Counted from the stretch's first letter, positions 16,767-27,300 are shown. The stretch: DNA of 64,000 bases from Leptospira bouyouniensis (GCF_004769525.1 NZ_RQFT01000003.1:496001-560000); one strand, 5' to 3'. A program made the numbers and translations. Notes: generated by a model from the letters alone, not told the origin.

Positions 16767-17990
16767 ATGGACCAATCTCTTACCCATCCGCTTCATACCA
16801 TTCAAAAAGAAAGAGTTATAATTTTTATATTAGCAGCCTTACAGTTTTTACACGTTTTAGATTTTGTGATCATGATGCCACTTGGACCAGTTTTTATGGA
16901 AAGTTTCAAAATTGATGCTGCTGCCTTCGGTTTACTTGTTTCTTCCTATTCAATTAGCGCAGGTGTATTTGGTTTGATTGGTGCACTTTTTTTGGATTCA
17001 TTTGATCGAAAGTTGAGTTTGCTCGTTTTATTTTTTGGTTTTTCATTTGGAACATTTTTATGTGCATTTGCTAACAGTTATGTTTTTTTGCTGATTGCTC
17101 GTGTCATCGCGGGAGGATTCGGAGGAATGATCGGTGCCACCGTTCTTTCGATCATTGGGGATATCATTCCGGTCTTCCGAAGGGGAACGGCAACTGGGGT
17201 TGTAATGGGATCCTTTTCTGTTGCCTCTGTAGTAGGTGTTCCTTTTGGACTCGAACTCGCTGAACGATTCGGTTGGCATTTTCCTTTTCTTTCATTGGGG
17301 ATTGCTGGATTTTTAATTTTGCCAATCGGTTATAAATTTTTACCCTCTATTCGTTACCATCTCGATTCTGATACAAAAGTGAAACAGTCGCAAATCAAAA
17401 CATTACGATTGGTAATACAGAAAAAGGAACATTTCCCTCCATTTATCTTTATGGTGTTTTTAATGTTTGGTGGTTTCACAGTAATTCCTTTTTTAAGTCC
17501 GTTTTTGGTATCAAACGTTGGTTTAACGACAAAACAGATTCCCTATATTTACTTTTTTGGTGGTCTCGTAACATTTTTTACAAGCAGGTACATAGGAAAG
17601 TTGGCTGATCGTTATGGTAAGTTTTTTATCTATCAAATCATCACGGGACTTGCGATTTTGCCTATAGTTCTTGTTGTCACTTTAACAAAAACATCACTTC
17701 CAATTGTTTTAATCATCACTACAATCTTTATGGTTTTTGTATCTGGGAGGATGGTCCCAGCTTTTGCTATGGTCACATCTGCTGTGGAACCTAGAATTAG
17801 AGGCGGATTTATGTCAGTCAATTCGGCTATCCAACAAATTGCCCAAGGTGCTGCTTCCTATGTCGCTGGATTAATCCTCTTCCAAAACGCAGAAAAACAA
17901 TTTGTGAATTATGAATTGGTAGGAATGATTTCTGTCTTTAGTTTGTTGTTTAGCGTGTATTTAGCGAAAAAAATCAAAATCGCTGGGTAA
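16767..17990 (+). CDS. MFS transporter (DHA1-type drug/metabolite exporter)
   Basis: A 407-residue, twelve-helix major facilitator. Typical features include FDRKLSLLVLFFGF after helix 2, the RVIAGGFGGMIGATV stretch of helix 4, the antiporter-type motif near GSFSVASVVGVPFG in helix 5, and IGKLADRYGKFFIY between helices 8 and 9. It is most like the DHA1 arabinose/drug efflux branch. No Shine-Dalgarno is visible before ATG 16767, so the mRNA may be leaderless or the start slightly different. Regulation through the palindrome just upstream is likely. Confidence 0.85.
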   Translation: MDQSLTHPLHTIQKERVIIFILAALQFLHVLDFVIMMPLGPVFMESFKIDAAAFGLLVSSYSISAGVFGLIGALFLDSFDRKLSLLVLFFGFSFGTFLCAFANSYVFLLIARVIAGGFGGMIGATVLSIIGDIIPVFRRGTATGVVMGSFSVASVVGVPFGLELAERFGWHFPFLSLGIAGFLILPIGYKFLPSIRYHLDSDTKVKQSQIKTLRLVIQKKEHFPPFIFMVFLMFGGFTVIPFLSPFLVSNVGLTTKQIPYIYFFGGLVTFFTSRYIGKLADRYGKFFIYQIITGLAILPIVLVVTLTKTSLPIVLIITTIFMVFVSGRMVPAFAMVTSAVEPRIRGGFMSVNSAIQQIAQGAASYVAGLILFQNAEKQFVNYELVGMISVFSLLFSVYLAKKIKIAG

Positions 17991-18019
17991 TAGTTGGCGT
18001 TAGCAAAAGTTAGATTATA

Positions 18020-18940
18020 CTATAATTCTAATTTTCCAGTTTCAAGAAAATCTATGATCATACGTTTTTGAGGAGGTGTGATCATTTTTTTTTCAAGTAA
18101 TTGATTTAGAATTTCTTCTGCCGTTCCAATTTCTATTCCATTTAACTCAGAAAAAATATACTGAAAGTATTTATCAATACGATGGTCAGAGATATATGAG
18201 GTTAGTTTTGCGCTGGTTTCTAAGATCAAATTTTGCCTGCGTACCAATTCTTCCATCGTAGAAAGAATGATAGAAACCTCTGGGTCTTCTGCAAATAATT
18301 GCAACATATGATCGTATATTTTAGGTGATTGTAAAGGAAGTTCGTAAATAGAATCACCCAAAGCAGTGTATAATGATTTTTCTTCTTCGAAATCCAGTCC
18401 GGTATATTTGGAAAGATTGGATACCACTTCAGATGGTAAAATGGTCAAAAATTGACATGCATACTCAGGTTCTTTTAAGTACCGTACAAAATACTGAATT
18501 AAATCACAGATTCTTAAATAACTTACGAATGTCCAATATTTGAAACTTCGAATATCAAACATATGTTTAATTGATTTTTCGCGTTTGATCGATTCCCGAA
18601 GGTTCATATAATTTTCAAAATCGATTTTAAATAAATAACTTAATGTATGATTTGAAAATGTTTCTATGATTTCTCGAACCAATGTAGGTTCACCAATGTA
18701 TAAAAAGTATGTAATAAGTTCGAGATTGTCTTTATTCGTCCAAAGAAATTTTTCTAAATTTTTCGCAGGAATTTGCGAAAATGCAGAGAAACCTATTTTG
18801 AAAGTTACTTTATCTTGTAAAAATGCTTCTAGTTTACTCTTCGCAATACAATCTTCATCTACGTCTTGTTTAGCGAATGAATGCCTGCAACTCGGTGGGC
18901 AGGCATCGTAAAGTGATGTACCTAAAAAACAATTTGGCAT
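18020..18940 (-). CDS. Hypothetical protein with N-terminal cysteine cluster
   Basis: A 306-residue protein I do not recognise. The first 32 residues hold four cysteines (positions about 4, 14, 18 and 32: NCFLG, DACPPSC, EDC), which could bind a metal or cluster, followed by HSFAKQ. The remainder is a helical, hydrophilic domain without membrane segments or a signal peptide. It lies 3 bp downstream of a DUF3347-type lipoprotein gene and is probably in its operon, which hints at metal-related biology, but this is weak evidence. Confidence 0.5.
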   Translation of the reverse strand: MPNCFLGTSLYDACPPSCRHSFAKQDVDEDCIAKSKLEAFLQDKVTFKIGFSAFSQIPAKNLEKFLWTNKDNLELITYFLYIGEPTLVREIIETFSNHTLSYLFKIDFENYMNLRESIKREKSIKHMFDIRSFKYWTFVSYLRICDLIQYFVRYLKEPEYACQFLTILPSEVVSNLSKYTGLDFEEEKSLYTALGDSIYELPLQSPKIYDHMLQLFAEDPEVSIILSTMEELVRRQNLILETSAKLTSYISDHRIDKYFQYIFSELNGIEIGTAEEILNQLLEKKMITPPQKRMIIDFLETGKLEL

Positions 18941-18943
18941 GAA

Positions 18944-19408
18944 TTACGGCATCAACTCTCCACAGTCTCTCATTTCTGGAGCGTATGGATTCTTTACTTC
19001 TTTTCCAGTCATTAACCAAGATTTATCGACCATTGGACAATAAAAACGATTGTACTTCGATTGGTTTGGCACTTCCGCTTTCATTTGTATCAATATTTCT
19101 TGGATTTTTGAAATTTTTTCATAACTAGATTCTAAATCGGTTTGAATGGATGGGATATTGGATGTAATTTGTTTCCCCCAAGATTTTAATTTAGGATGGT
19201 CATTCGCAACTAAACTTTGAACGGCTTCAGAAAATTCTTTCCAATTTGGTTTTGGATTCTCTTTCAAAAATTCTTCGAGAATGACTTGGTTTTTTGTAAA
19301 CAGAGTTTCCACGAGTTTTTGATGGTTAGGACCGAAGGGAATGACTTCTTCCTTACAGGATAGGGCGAAAATGGCGAAAACAAGGAGTGAAATCCGAAAT
19401 ACTTTCAT
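18944..19408 (-). CDS. Lipoprotein with DUF3347-like copper-binding motif
   Basis: A 154-residue lipoprotein: the signal peptide ends in FALSC, so Cys 18 would be lipidated. The C-terminal end has FYCPM, then SWLM, then NPYAPEMRDCGE. This CPM ... NPY ... M..CG pattern is that of DUF3347, found in periplasmic parts of heavy-metal efflux systems and predicted to bind copper through Cys and Met. The middle is helical. It appears to be the first gene of a two-gene operon with the Cys-cluster protein. Family call is from motif resemblance. Confidence 0.65.
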   Translation of the reverse strand: MKVFRISLLVFAIFALSCKEEVIPFGPNHQKLVETLFTKNQVILEEFLKENPKPNWKEFSEAVQSLVANDHPKLKSWGKQITSNIPSIQTDLESSYEKISKIQEILIQMKAEVPNQSKYNRFYCPMVDKSWLMTGKEVKNPYAPEMRDCGELMP

Positions 19409-19547
19409 AATTTGATTCTTTTTTCCTTACTTGGAATTGGAATTCAAATTTTACGTCCGAGTTTGTTGGATGGAAATTGCTTTTTTCTCGACAAAGCCGC
19501 TTTTTCAAGCATGATGACAGAAAAGTTCACGAAGGTGTAATTCCATT

Positions 19548-19898
19548 ATGATTATTGTAGAAGGCATTGGCCACGTCAGTATCCCCGTCTCCCAACTCGA
19601 CACCTCTATCGATTTTTACCGAGACATTTTTGACTTCGAAGTGGAGACAAAGAAGGCTACTGAGGCAATTCTTTCTCTCGATGCGTTCCGAATTCGTTTG
19701 GTAAAAGCGGAAGTGTCCGATCGTTCGCTTCCGATCCTAAGTTTCGTCATGGACGTAGATGATTTTACAGAAGCAATCAGCGAACTAGAAGAGAAGAACG
19801 TAAAGATCATCAAAGGACCTGAAGGAACTGATTCCGGAGAGAGTCTTACTTTTGCTGATCCAAGCCAAAATTTAATCGAGATTTTTTACTCTAACTAA
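19548..19898 (+). CDS. VOC-superfamily protein (glyoxalase/bleomycin resistance fold)
   Basis: A 116-residue single VOC domain: GHVSIPVSQLDTSIDFYRDIF opens the first babab module with the metal-ligand His, and FADPSQNLIEIFYSN closes the second with the ligand Glu. Members include lyases, dioxygenases and antibiotic-binding proteins; the substrate cannot be inferred. It is a single gene with short flanking gaps, not clearly part of an operon. Confidence 0.8.
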   Translation: MIIVEGIGHVSIPVSQLDTSIDFYRDIFDFEVETKKATEAILSLDAFRIRLVKAEVSDRSLPILSFVMDVDDFTEAISELEEKNVKIIKGPEGTDSGESLTFADPSQNLIEIFYSN

Positions 19899-19942
19899 AT
19901 CCTGTTGCTTTTTTAATCTTTTATTCGTAACATCCTCTTGGT

Positions 19943-21424
19943 ATGTCCCAAGAAAATCAAGAGGGTGATCACGAAATCCAAGCCATCGTCGATTTTAAAA
20001 AAGGTTACGTTTACTATCTCAATAATTTCCAAAACATAGTCGGTAGTTTTTTACAATTCTTAAGCACAGGACTTACGGAAGCAAACAAACGAGAAATTCT
20101 TTCCTTTCGAAAAACACTCGACCAAGAACTCGATAAATCTCAAAAAAAAATCAAAGAAATCATCTTCAATTTAGATGAAAAACATTTATTCGCACAAGTG
20201 CGGAAAGATTATTCCCGTTACTTTTCAAGACATATTGAAGACTCGAATAGAGATGAGTTTATCCAGTTTCATTTGATTTTCGAGATGTTACGATATTTCT
20301 TAATCGAATCAAAAGAAGGATGGGAAAAATTAAAAGCTGCAGTATTAGACAATCAGTTTAGTGATTTAGAATTCCAAAATAATGGATTGTTAAACTATAG
20401 AATTTTACCAGCTTTAGAAAAACTTAATAATTTAGAAATCCTACTCAAACGGATGAGATTTATATTACAAATTGATAATCCAAACTGTTTAACTGAATTC
20501 AAACCAACAAAACCAAAATACCGTGATAAAGGTACTTATCGACTATCTGCAGTTTTTGAAGAATCTTTGTATGACAAACCAAAAGAATTGGATCCAGAGG
20601 ATTCTGGAATTGAATACAAAGCAGATGAAGTCATAAAAAATCACCAAGAAAATGAAAAAGACAATTGGAAGGTCATAAAACAAAAAATTAAATCGGAAGC
20701 AGATCTCAATTATATCCAAGCGTATGGAAAATACACTTGGAATTCAGACCAACATTATTTCTTTCGGTATGAATTAGACAAATACAATGCTGAAAAAACA
20801 TTATTCAAATCTGCAATAAGTTTAGATTCACACTTAGGCGCTGATGAACAGATTTTACGTTCTGAGCTCATTCGATCGATGACAAGTGCAGAAAAAAAAG
20901 GAAAATCAGCTGATGATTTTGAAATGGAATACCAATCTTTTCTCAAACAATTTTTTACTTTTTGTGAAAACATTATACTTATGAATATGATGTTACCTTC
21001 TCAATTTAAATATGTTTTTTTATTTCACTTAGGTCCTTCTCATTTTTATATGATTGCTAAAAAATTCTTAATGGAAGTTAATACAGGTTATATTCACGCA
21101 CGAGGGAGTGATGGAAAAAAAGTGATCCGTGTTATCCCCGGTGAGTATGTAAAAAAACATGTGATTGATTATTGGAATGAGGTGATTTTGCCAAACGTTG
21201 GCGAAGAAAAAAACAATTTGGCATTACTTAAAAAAATCACTGAAATGATTGAAGAGAAATATAAAGAAATTTCAAAATTGGCGATTAAAAATTACGAAAA
21301 TCTCGATCCCGAAATCAAATCATCAAAACCTAGAGAAACCATTTTCAGAGAATATATGAATGAATGGATGGGTGCAGCCAATCTGATTGTTTTCAAACGA
21401 TTTGTTAAAAATAAATCGTTCTAA
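19943..21424 (+). CDS. Large hypothetical cytoplasmic protein
   Basis: A 493-residue protein without recognised domain, signal peptide or membrane segment. It is rich in Lys and Glu and predicted helical, with an N-terminal part (FKKGYVYYLNNFQNIVGSFL) and a C-terminal half containing HFYMIAKKFLMEVNTGYIHARG. The codon use and base composition match neighbours. The stop overlaps the convergent lipoprotein gene by 4 bp. Probably a lineage-specific Leptospira protein. Confidence 0.6.
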   Translation: MSQENQEGDHEIQAIVDFKKGYVYYLNNFQNIVGSFLQFLSTGLTEANKREILSFRKTLDQELDKSQKKIKEIIFNLDEKHLFAQVRKDYSRYFSRHIEDSNRDEFIQFHLIFEMLRYFLIESKEGWEKLKAAVLDNQFSDLEFQNNGLLNYRILPALEKLNNLEILLKRMRFILQIDNPNCLTEFKPTKPKYRDKGTYRLSAVFEESLYDKPKELDPEDSGIEYKADEVIKNHQENEKDNWKVIKQKIKSEADLNYIQAYGKYTWNSDQHYFFRYELDKYNAEKTLFKSAISLDSHLGADEQILRSELIRSMTSAEKKGKSADDFEMEYQSFLKQFFTFCENIILMNMMLPSQFKYVFLFHLGPSHFYMIAKKFLMEVNTGYIHARGSDGKKVIRVIPGEYVKKHVIDYWNEVILPNVGEEKNNLALLKKITEMIEEKYKEISKLAIKNYENLDPEIKSSKPRETIFREYMNEWMGAANLIVFKRFVKNKSF

Positions 21425-22113
21425 AGTACTAAACTACAAGTTGCTGATTCTGCTGTGATATAGAATTGAGTCGCAACACTAGCTGGAAACGGAATGATCG
21501 GATTATTTTGTAAAACGTAATCTGTTGCTTGGCAAGAACGGCTAAACACTCTTACTGTGACGACACTTTCACAACTAATCGTTAAATTCCTTGCTGACAG
21601 TAATGTATCGGTCCGAAATGCTTTTGTTTCATTTCCATCATATTCAACAGAAATTCCTTGGCCTTGTTTGAGTTCAATTTCTGGTCCGTATTGTTTATTC
21701 GTAACAGAGTAACAATCGACAAAAAATTCCATTCCAGAACAATTCACACCTGTTTTGGAATTCGGTAAACAAGAACCACCTGATTTAGAAACGGTTATGA
21801 AACCAGAGTAGGTACCGTCTGGAACCTTGGTATAAAGTTCGGTTCCTAAATTCAGAGTAACGGTAGCAACAGTATCATTAAACCGAACAACCGGATCGAT
21901 CCCAAAATTTTCGCCCTTAATGATAACTTCTGTGGCGGTATAAGTTGCATTTGCATTGTTTTGGGCAGGTGTGCCGATCTGCGGTGTCACAGAGGAAATC
22001 ACAGGTGGTGAGGTCAAAAGAGCTGATAGTGGATCTTCTGATGACGATTTAACGCAGGAAAAACTGTTTCCAAACGCTAGTGAGAATCCGATTGTGTATA
22101 AAATCCTTCTCAT
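21421..22113 (-). CDS. Lipoprotein with IPT/TIG-like domain
   Basis: A 230-residue lipoprotein. The signal peptide MRRILYTIGFSLAFGNSFSC ends in a spirochaete-style lipobox. After it, PPVISSVTPQIGTP, TATEVIIKGENFG and PVVRFNDTVATV form an IPT/TIG immunoglobulin-like fold (about residues 38-115), common in surface and cell-wall proteins. The rest is beta-rich with paired cysteines. ATG 22113 is chosen; a second ATG 15 bases upstream (22128) would add MEKAA. Likely exported to the outer membrane. Confidence 0.75.
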   Translation of the reverse strand: MRRILYTIGFSLAFGNSFSCVKSSSEDPLSALLTSPPVISSVTPQIGTPAQNNANATYTATEVIIKGENFGIDPVVRFNDTVATVTLNLGTELYTKVPDGTYSGFITVSKSGGSCLPNSKTGVNCSGMEFFVDCYSVTNKQYGPEIELKQGQGISVEYDGNETKAFRTDTLLSARNLTISCESVVTVRVFSRSCQATDYVLQNNPIIPFPASVATQFYITAESATCSLVL

Positions 22114-22182
22114 GGCTGCTTTTTCCATTATCGGATATTTTTTTCAAGATTCATTTCTATTTTTAATAATATGGGAAATTCT

Positions 22183-22956
22183 ATGAACACCGTCTCGCTC
22201 CAAACGATCGATTCTTATGTAGCATTCATTGAACTGAACAGGCCAGAAGCAAAAAACGCTATTTCCGTTCAATTTTTGAAAGAATTACAAAACTGTATAT
22301 CTCATGTTCAAAAAGGAAAATTTCGTGTTCTTATGATCATGGGAGTAGGAGATTCATTTTGTTCAGGTGCTGATTTAAAAGAAAGAAAAAAGATGTCAGA
22401 ACCAGAAGTCAAAAACTTCCTGCATAACATCAATGATTGTTTTTCTAGTTTAGCAAACCTGCCCATTCCAACCATTGCTGCCATTAATGGATTTGCATTT
22501 GGAGGAGGTTTAGAATTAGCAATTTCATGTGACATTCGTTATGCGAGTAATTCTGCCACTATGGGTTTAACGGAAACAAAACTTGGAATTATACCAGGTG
22601 CTGGTGGTACCCAAAGATTATCTCGAATTGTTGGTGAGGCAACCGCTATGGAATGGATTTTTTCTGGGAAAAAATTATCTAGTGAAGAAGCGCTCAGCCG
22701 AGGTTTGGTTTCAAAAGTTGTGGAGCCAGAAAAACTCAAGGAATCTTCTCTTGCCTTAGCAATGGAGATATCGGAATCTGCACCTATAGCTGTTTCTGCT
22801 GCAAAAAAAGCAATTCGACAAGGATATAATTTGCCGATGGAGTCTGCTTTAAAGTGGGAACAATTGTGTTATGGTGAAACTTTCACTTCGAAAGACCGAC
22901 TGGAAGCCTTACAAGCATTTGCCGAAAAAAGAAAACCTATATTTACGGGAGAATGA
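22183..22956 (+). CDS. Enoyl-CoA hydratase/isomerase family protein
   Basis: Crotonase-fold enzyme of 257 residues acting on acyl-CoA. The oxyanion-hole segments GDSFCSGADLKERKK and NGFAFGGGLELAISCD are present, as are the catalytic-site segments TETKLGIIPGAGGTQRL, where the two glutamates of hydratases are found. It therefore looks like an active hydratase of fatty acid or branched-chain degradation. ATG 22183 with GGGA six bases upstream is preferred over ATG 22171. It precedes dcd by 3 bp. Confidence 0.88.
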   Translation: MNTVSLQTIDSYVAFIELNRPEAKNAISVQFLKELQNCISHVQKGKFRVLMIMGVGDSFCSGADLKERKKMSEPEVKNFLHNINDCFSSLANLPIPTIAAINGFAFGGGLELAISCDIRYASNSATMGLTETKLGIIPGAGGTQRLSRIVGEATAMEWIFSGKKLSSEEALSRGLVSKVVEPEKLKESSLALAMEISESAPIAVSAAKKAIRQGYNLPMESALKWEQLCYGETFTSKDRLEALQAFAEKRKPIFTGE

Positions 22957-22959
22957 ACT

Positions 22960-23484
22960 TTGATTTTAACTGGTAAAGAAATTTTAAAAAGACTTGGTTC
23001 CGATATTAAAATTGAACCTTATGATGAAAAACTTTTAAACCCTAACTCATACAATTTAAGATTACATGAGGACTTGTTAGTTTATTCTGAATTTCCGTTG
23101 GATATGAAAAAACCAAATCCAGTCCAATCTTTAAAAATACCGGACGAAGGTTTATTGTTAGAGCCTGGGAAATTATACTTAGGAAGAACCATAGAATTCA
23201 CAGAAACTCATAATTTGGTACCAATGTTAGAAGGAAGATCTTCTATCGGAAGACTTGGTATGTTTGTTCATATCACAGCCGGATTTGGAGATGTTGGATT
23301 TAAAGGGTTTTGGACTTTAGAAATACAAGTCACACACCCGTTACGCGTATACTCAGGAGTACAAATTTGCCAAATATTCTACCATACTGTGGAAGGGGAA
23401 ATCAGCGAATATAAATCAGGAAAATACCAGGCTAACCAAGGGATCCAACCATCCTTATTGTACAAAGATTTCGAAAAAAAATAG
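22960..23484 (+). CDS. dcd: dCTP deaminase
   Basis: Deaminates dCTP to dUTP for thymidylate synthesis; a homotrimer of the dUTPase fold. The 174 residues include NPNSYNLRLH, the EGRSSIGRLGMF catalytic block, HITAGFGDVGFKGFWTLEI with the catalytic glutamate, and YQANQGIQPS at the C-terminus. Start is TTG with GGAG 8 bases upstream. It forms a unit with the upstream enoyl-CoA hydratase gene. A strong hairpin follows at 23509. Confidence 0.92.
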   Translation: MILTGKEILKRLGSDIKIEPYDEKLLNPNSYNLRLHEDLLVYSEFPLDMKKPNPVQSLKIPDEGLLLEPGKLYLGRTIEFTETHNLVPMLEGRSSIGRLGMFVHITAGFGDVGFKGFWTLEIQVTHPLRVYSGVQICQIFYHTVEGEISEYKSGKYQANQGIQPSLLYKDFEKK

Positions 23485-23508
23485 AATTTTTTTCAGCTAA
23501 CAAAAGTT

Positions 23509-23535
23509 ACCTGCCAGCCTAATTGGTCGGCAGGT
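23509..23535. terminator. Hairpin terminator candidate between dcd and the DUF2147 gene
   Basis: ACCTGCC pairs with GGCAGGT, with two further G-C pairs inside and a short loop. It lies between the convergent dcd and DUF2147 genes. On the minus strand it is followed by AACTTTTGTT, and on the plus strand by GCCTTTTC, so it could end transcription from both sides. Confidence 0.6.
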
Positions 23536-23550
23536 GCCTTTTCAATTCAA

Positions 23551-24075
23551 TTATTTTTTAGATTTAAACGTACAATCCCATTTTGGATCGTCCAAGTTGA
23601 CTCCGGCTAGTTTCACCCAGCTGTTTGTTTTTCCGATGAATGTAATGGAACAAAGTGTACCTTTTAAATCCAATCGGTTTCCACCGTCGAGTGCTGTGAA
23701 TTTTCCACAGTATGTTTTTCCATCACGCGGGTTGTAAATACGACCATTTTTGTAAACACCTTCCCCAACGTAATCGAAACCCGTAATGAAAACCATTCCT
23801 AAATTCGGACGTGTTCTTAACTTAGGATCTTCATTGTTGTGGTCCAAGTAAGGTGTTCCTGGAATTCCCTTGTCTTTTTCTTTTTCAGGGTATGCGTTGT
23901 CTTTGATACAAACTGTTTTTCCGCAGTATTTATCACCACATTTGAAAATTTCGATCACCGAATCTTTTTCAGGTGGAAGGTATTTTCCGAGAGCCACATT
24001 GGCATCTTGAGCAAGTAAAGTAGTACTAACAAGTAGTGCTACAGCCCATACACTTAATACAATTCTTAAATTCAT
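23551..24075 (-). CDS. Secreted DUF2147-family protein
   Basis: A 174-residue protein with signal peptide (cleavage probably after LLAQ or similar) and a single DUF2147 domain, recognised by GKYLPPEKDSVIEIFKC, then GRIYNPRDGKTYCGK and GTLCSITFIGKTNSWVK. The pattern W/IYNPxxGKxY is the family hallmark. Such lipocalin-like periplasmic proteins are of unknown function. Four cysteines may form disulfides. It reads away from a 300-bp gene-free stretch containing an inverted repeat. Confidence 0.8.
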   Translation of the reverse strand: MNLRIVLSVWAVALLVSTTLLAQDANVALGKYLPPEKDSVIEIFKCGDKYCGKTVCIKDNAYPEKEKDKGIPGTPYLDHNNEDPKLRTRPNLGMVFITGFDYVGEGVYKNGRIYNPRDGKTYCGKFTALDGGNRLDLKGTLCSITFIGKTNSWVKLAGVNLDDPKWDCTFKSKK

Positions 24076-24375
24076 ACAAATCCTTATTCTTAAAAATGGA
24101 TTCGCTTATTTTGTCAGATTTTATGGTCTATGGCAAGCTGGTTTTTTAAAATTCAAGTATTGATTGTAAGAAAATAGTGAACGAAAAAGAAAAATTCCTA
24201 AATAAATCCTGGATTAGATTCGCTTTTCAATTGTACAGAACGATTCCAAACGATTGAGTTCCAATTGAAATGTGAAACCCGTTAGCGAACATATCGTAAG
24301 GAATTCTACTAATGTTCAATGGAGCCAATGAACATTAGGAAATGATATCGATTTTAAATCATAAACTAACCTCGA
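24076..24375. promoter_or_regulatory. 300-bp intergenic region with 30-bp inverted repeat (24309-24338)
   Basis: AT-rich stretch without an ORF. It holds a 10-bp perfect inverted repeat, CTAATGTTCA and TGAACATTAG, around a 10-base centre that itself can pair (TGG, CCA). It lies after the PP2C gene stop and 234 bp before the DUF2147 start. No T run follows, so it is either a terminator-like structure or a protein-binding site. Confidence 0.4.
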
Positions 24376-27300
24376 TTAATTGAGGCTAGTTGCTTTTTCT
24401 AAAAGTTTGGAAAGTTTCACAACATTTTTATTTGTTGGGTCAATTGATTGAGCTCTTGTTACATAAGTGAGGGCTCTATCAACGTTTCCTAAAAGTCGGC
24501 TAACATCCGCTAAGTTGATTAGGTTTTGAAAATTTTCCGGCTCATGTTTTAAAGCTTCTTGTGCTGCTTTCAGAGCTCTTTCATAATTTCCAAGTTTTTT
24601 CTCAGACATAGCCAGATAATACCAATATTCACCCGATCCCTCATTTTCTTTTAAAAATTCGGTAAGAACTTTGGCAGCAATGTCATATTCTTTGCCTTTA
24701 TAACTCACCAGACCAAGAAACTTATTTAGTTTTTGGTTGTTGGGATCTGCAAGGAATGCTTTTTTCATGACAGTGATAGCACGTTCAATTTCACCATTTT
24801 GGTAGAGAGCTTTGCCTTCCTCGAAAGCACCTGATGTTGTGAGAGCTTCATCCCAATCATCGCCAGGTGTATCGAAAAAATCATCTATTGGTTGATTGGA
24901 AATTTCATCTTTAGGTGGTATATGATGGATAGGAGATCTTTCACTTTTGAAGACAACACTTAACATGGAAATATCGTCTGTGATATCTCCAGCATTTTTA
25001 ACAAGTCTCTCCACTTCATAAATATCACCGTCAGCTTCTTCTACAAAACGTAAGACCATAGTTTCATCTTCATTGATTGTTCTTACATCTTCATCTGGTG
25101 TTAAGTCGATGTCATCTCTACCATCGGAACCAAGGATAAGTTGATCACCGGGTAACAATTGGAAGGTTTGGACTTCAAATGGATATTCTGAATCAAGACC
25201 AAGTTTTCTAAGTTTTAATTCATCTTCAATGAAACTTGCTTTCCCATCACGGTATAAAATACTGTAAGGATGTTCCGCATTAAAATACCAAACTTTTCCA
25301 GTTTCGTCATCTATGAGCATAACTGTCGCAGAAATAACCATTGTTCCACTGAAAGATTTGAAGACCGCATTCACTTCTTCATAAACATCAGTTAACCATT
25401 CTTCTGGAGTTCGATTTAAAATTCGTTTGTTTCCGGCAGAACGTGCCATGATTGAATTCATCACAACACCCATCACAAGTGATCCACCGGCACCTTGCAT
25501 GGATTTACCCATAGCATCACCATTCATAACCATGGTATAACGGCGGAAATCGTCAGGTTTTCCTAATTTTAAGTTCCCTGTAATACAAATATCACCACCT
25601 AAGTCCCCTGTTTTATTACGGAATTCGAAGGTTTTTTTTTGGTGCACATAAAAATCACATCGAATGTTTTCTGATTTATTTGCATTGAAAAACAAAGGTT
25701 TGGCGAGAAGGGAAGTTAAGAAGTAGTCTCCATCTTGTTGTACTTTCAAACGATGGATTTCATCCATTTTTTCTTGGAGTTCTTTGGTTCTTTCTTTTAC
25801 TTTTTCTTCCAAGTTTTCGGCATAATCTTGCAGTTCGCGTCTAGCATCACGGATTGATGACACCATTCCATTAAATGACTCGGCCAAATATCCAATCTCA
25901 TCATTTACTTTGATAGGAACTTCAACTTCCAAATTTCCTTGGTTTACTTTCTCCACACCAGCAAGTAATGCGTAGAGTGGATTGACAAGTGCTGATCGAA
26001 AGAAAAGAGGGAATACAACTAAAAGTACGATCATTACAATCGTTAAAATGACAAGTTCAAGTTTTGCGGACTTGTGCATGTAACTTCGATAATCCCGGTA
26101 ATTGAATCCTACTTCTCGGTTGATTTTTCTTTTTGCATCATACGTCATATAAGCAACGTAATGCGAAAGTCCATCCAAGTCTTTGCGGTAATGTCGAGTT
26201 AAGTCTGGCTTAAAATACCGAAAATATTTTAACATCTCCACTTTTAAATCACGACCAGAAATCTCTTTCCCGTCCCACTTACATTCGTTTACGTGTTTTA
26301 AGATTGAATCGCGGAAAGTATCAACATTTTTAACTTTCTCAATGTATTTTACACCTTCTTCACAAAAGTTATCAGGATCGATATCAGCCAATTTATTGGT
26401 ATTAATGAAGGTTCGTTTGTTTAATTTTTCGATAAGTTTGGAGACTTCTGTTTTAAGTTCTTTACCTTCTAAATCTGCATTTTCTTCGATGAAGTTGAGA
26501 ATAGCATTTTTGTAACCTTCAAAGTAATAAGGGGTTTTAGAGAGTATGGAAGTGATGGAGATTCGATATTCTGATTCATTGATAGAAACTACTTCATCAT
26601 ACAAGGCGGTATTATATAGGTCTGCTTGAACAAGTGGTAAGTCTAAAGTAACGTTTGAAGGAAGGTACGCTTTCTTTAAATTTTGTCCGCTGGAATCATA
26701 TTCAATGACAAATACAATGTCCTTGGACCTTTCTCCACCTTCAGCGACACGAAGTGCTTTTTGGATTGCCGTATTGTCGAAGGATAGTTCTTTTTCTTGG
26801 TCCACCAAATACGAAAAAGCTTGCATGATGAGTAAGATTGTTACGAAGGAAATCCCAACTATTTTCACCATAAATGTTGTACGTTCTGTACTATTATTGA
26901 TGAACGTGATTGTAATGATGAAAAATGTAAAGGTAAACAAAAGAACAAGTGCGGTGAGGTAAGTAGACCTTTCCATGGCACCATCACGGCTCATCACATT
27001 TGTGATGTTCGGAACTACTGCTGCAATCAAAGCAGCAATCAACATGATGATAAGTGTTCCCCGTTTTTCTTTTTCAACGTGGAAAATTCGATAACCAGGT
27101 AGGACTAGGAAGTTAATGAATGAAAATCCTGCGATGAATAAACTGAGTATTCGACTCGCACCTTCTGAGTTAAAATCCCAATGGTGAGCAGTGAAGTGGT
27201 ATTTCCTTTCTCCTTGTGAGACAGTCACAAGAAACCATAAGACAACAACGATCGCAATTGCATGTAAAACATACTGAATGATATTCGCAGTTTTATGATC

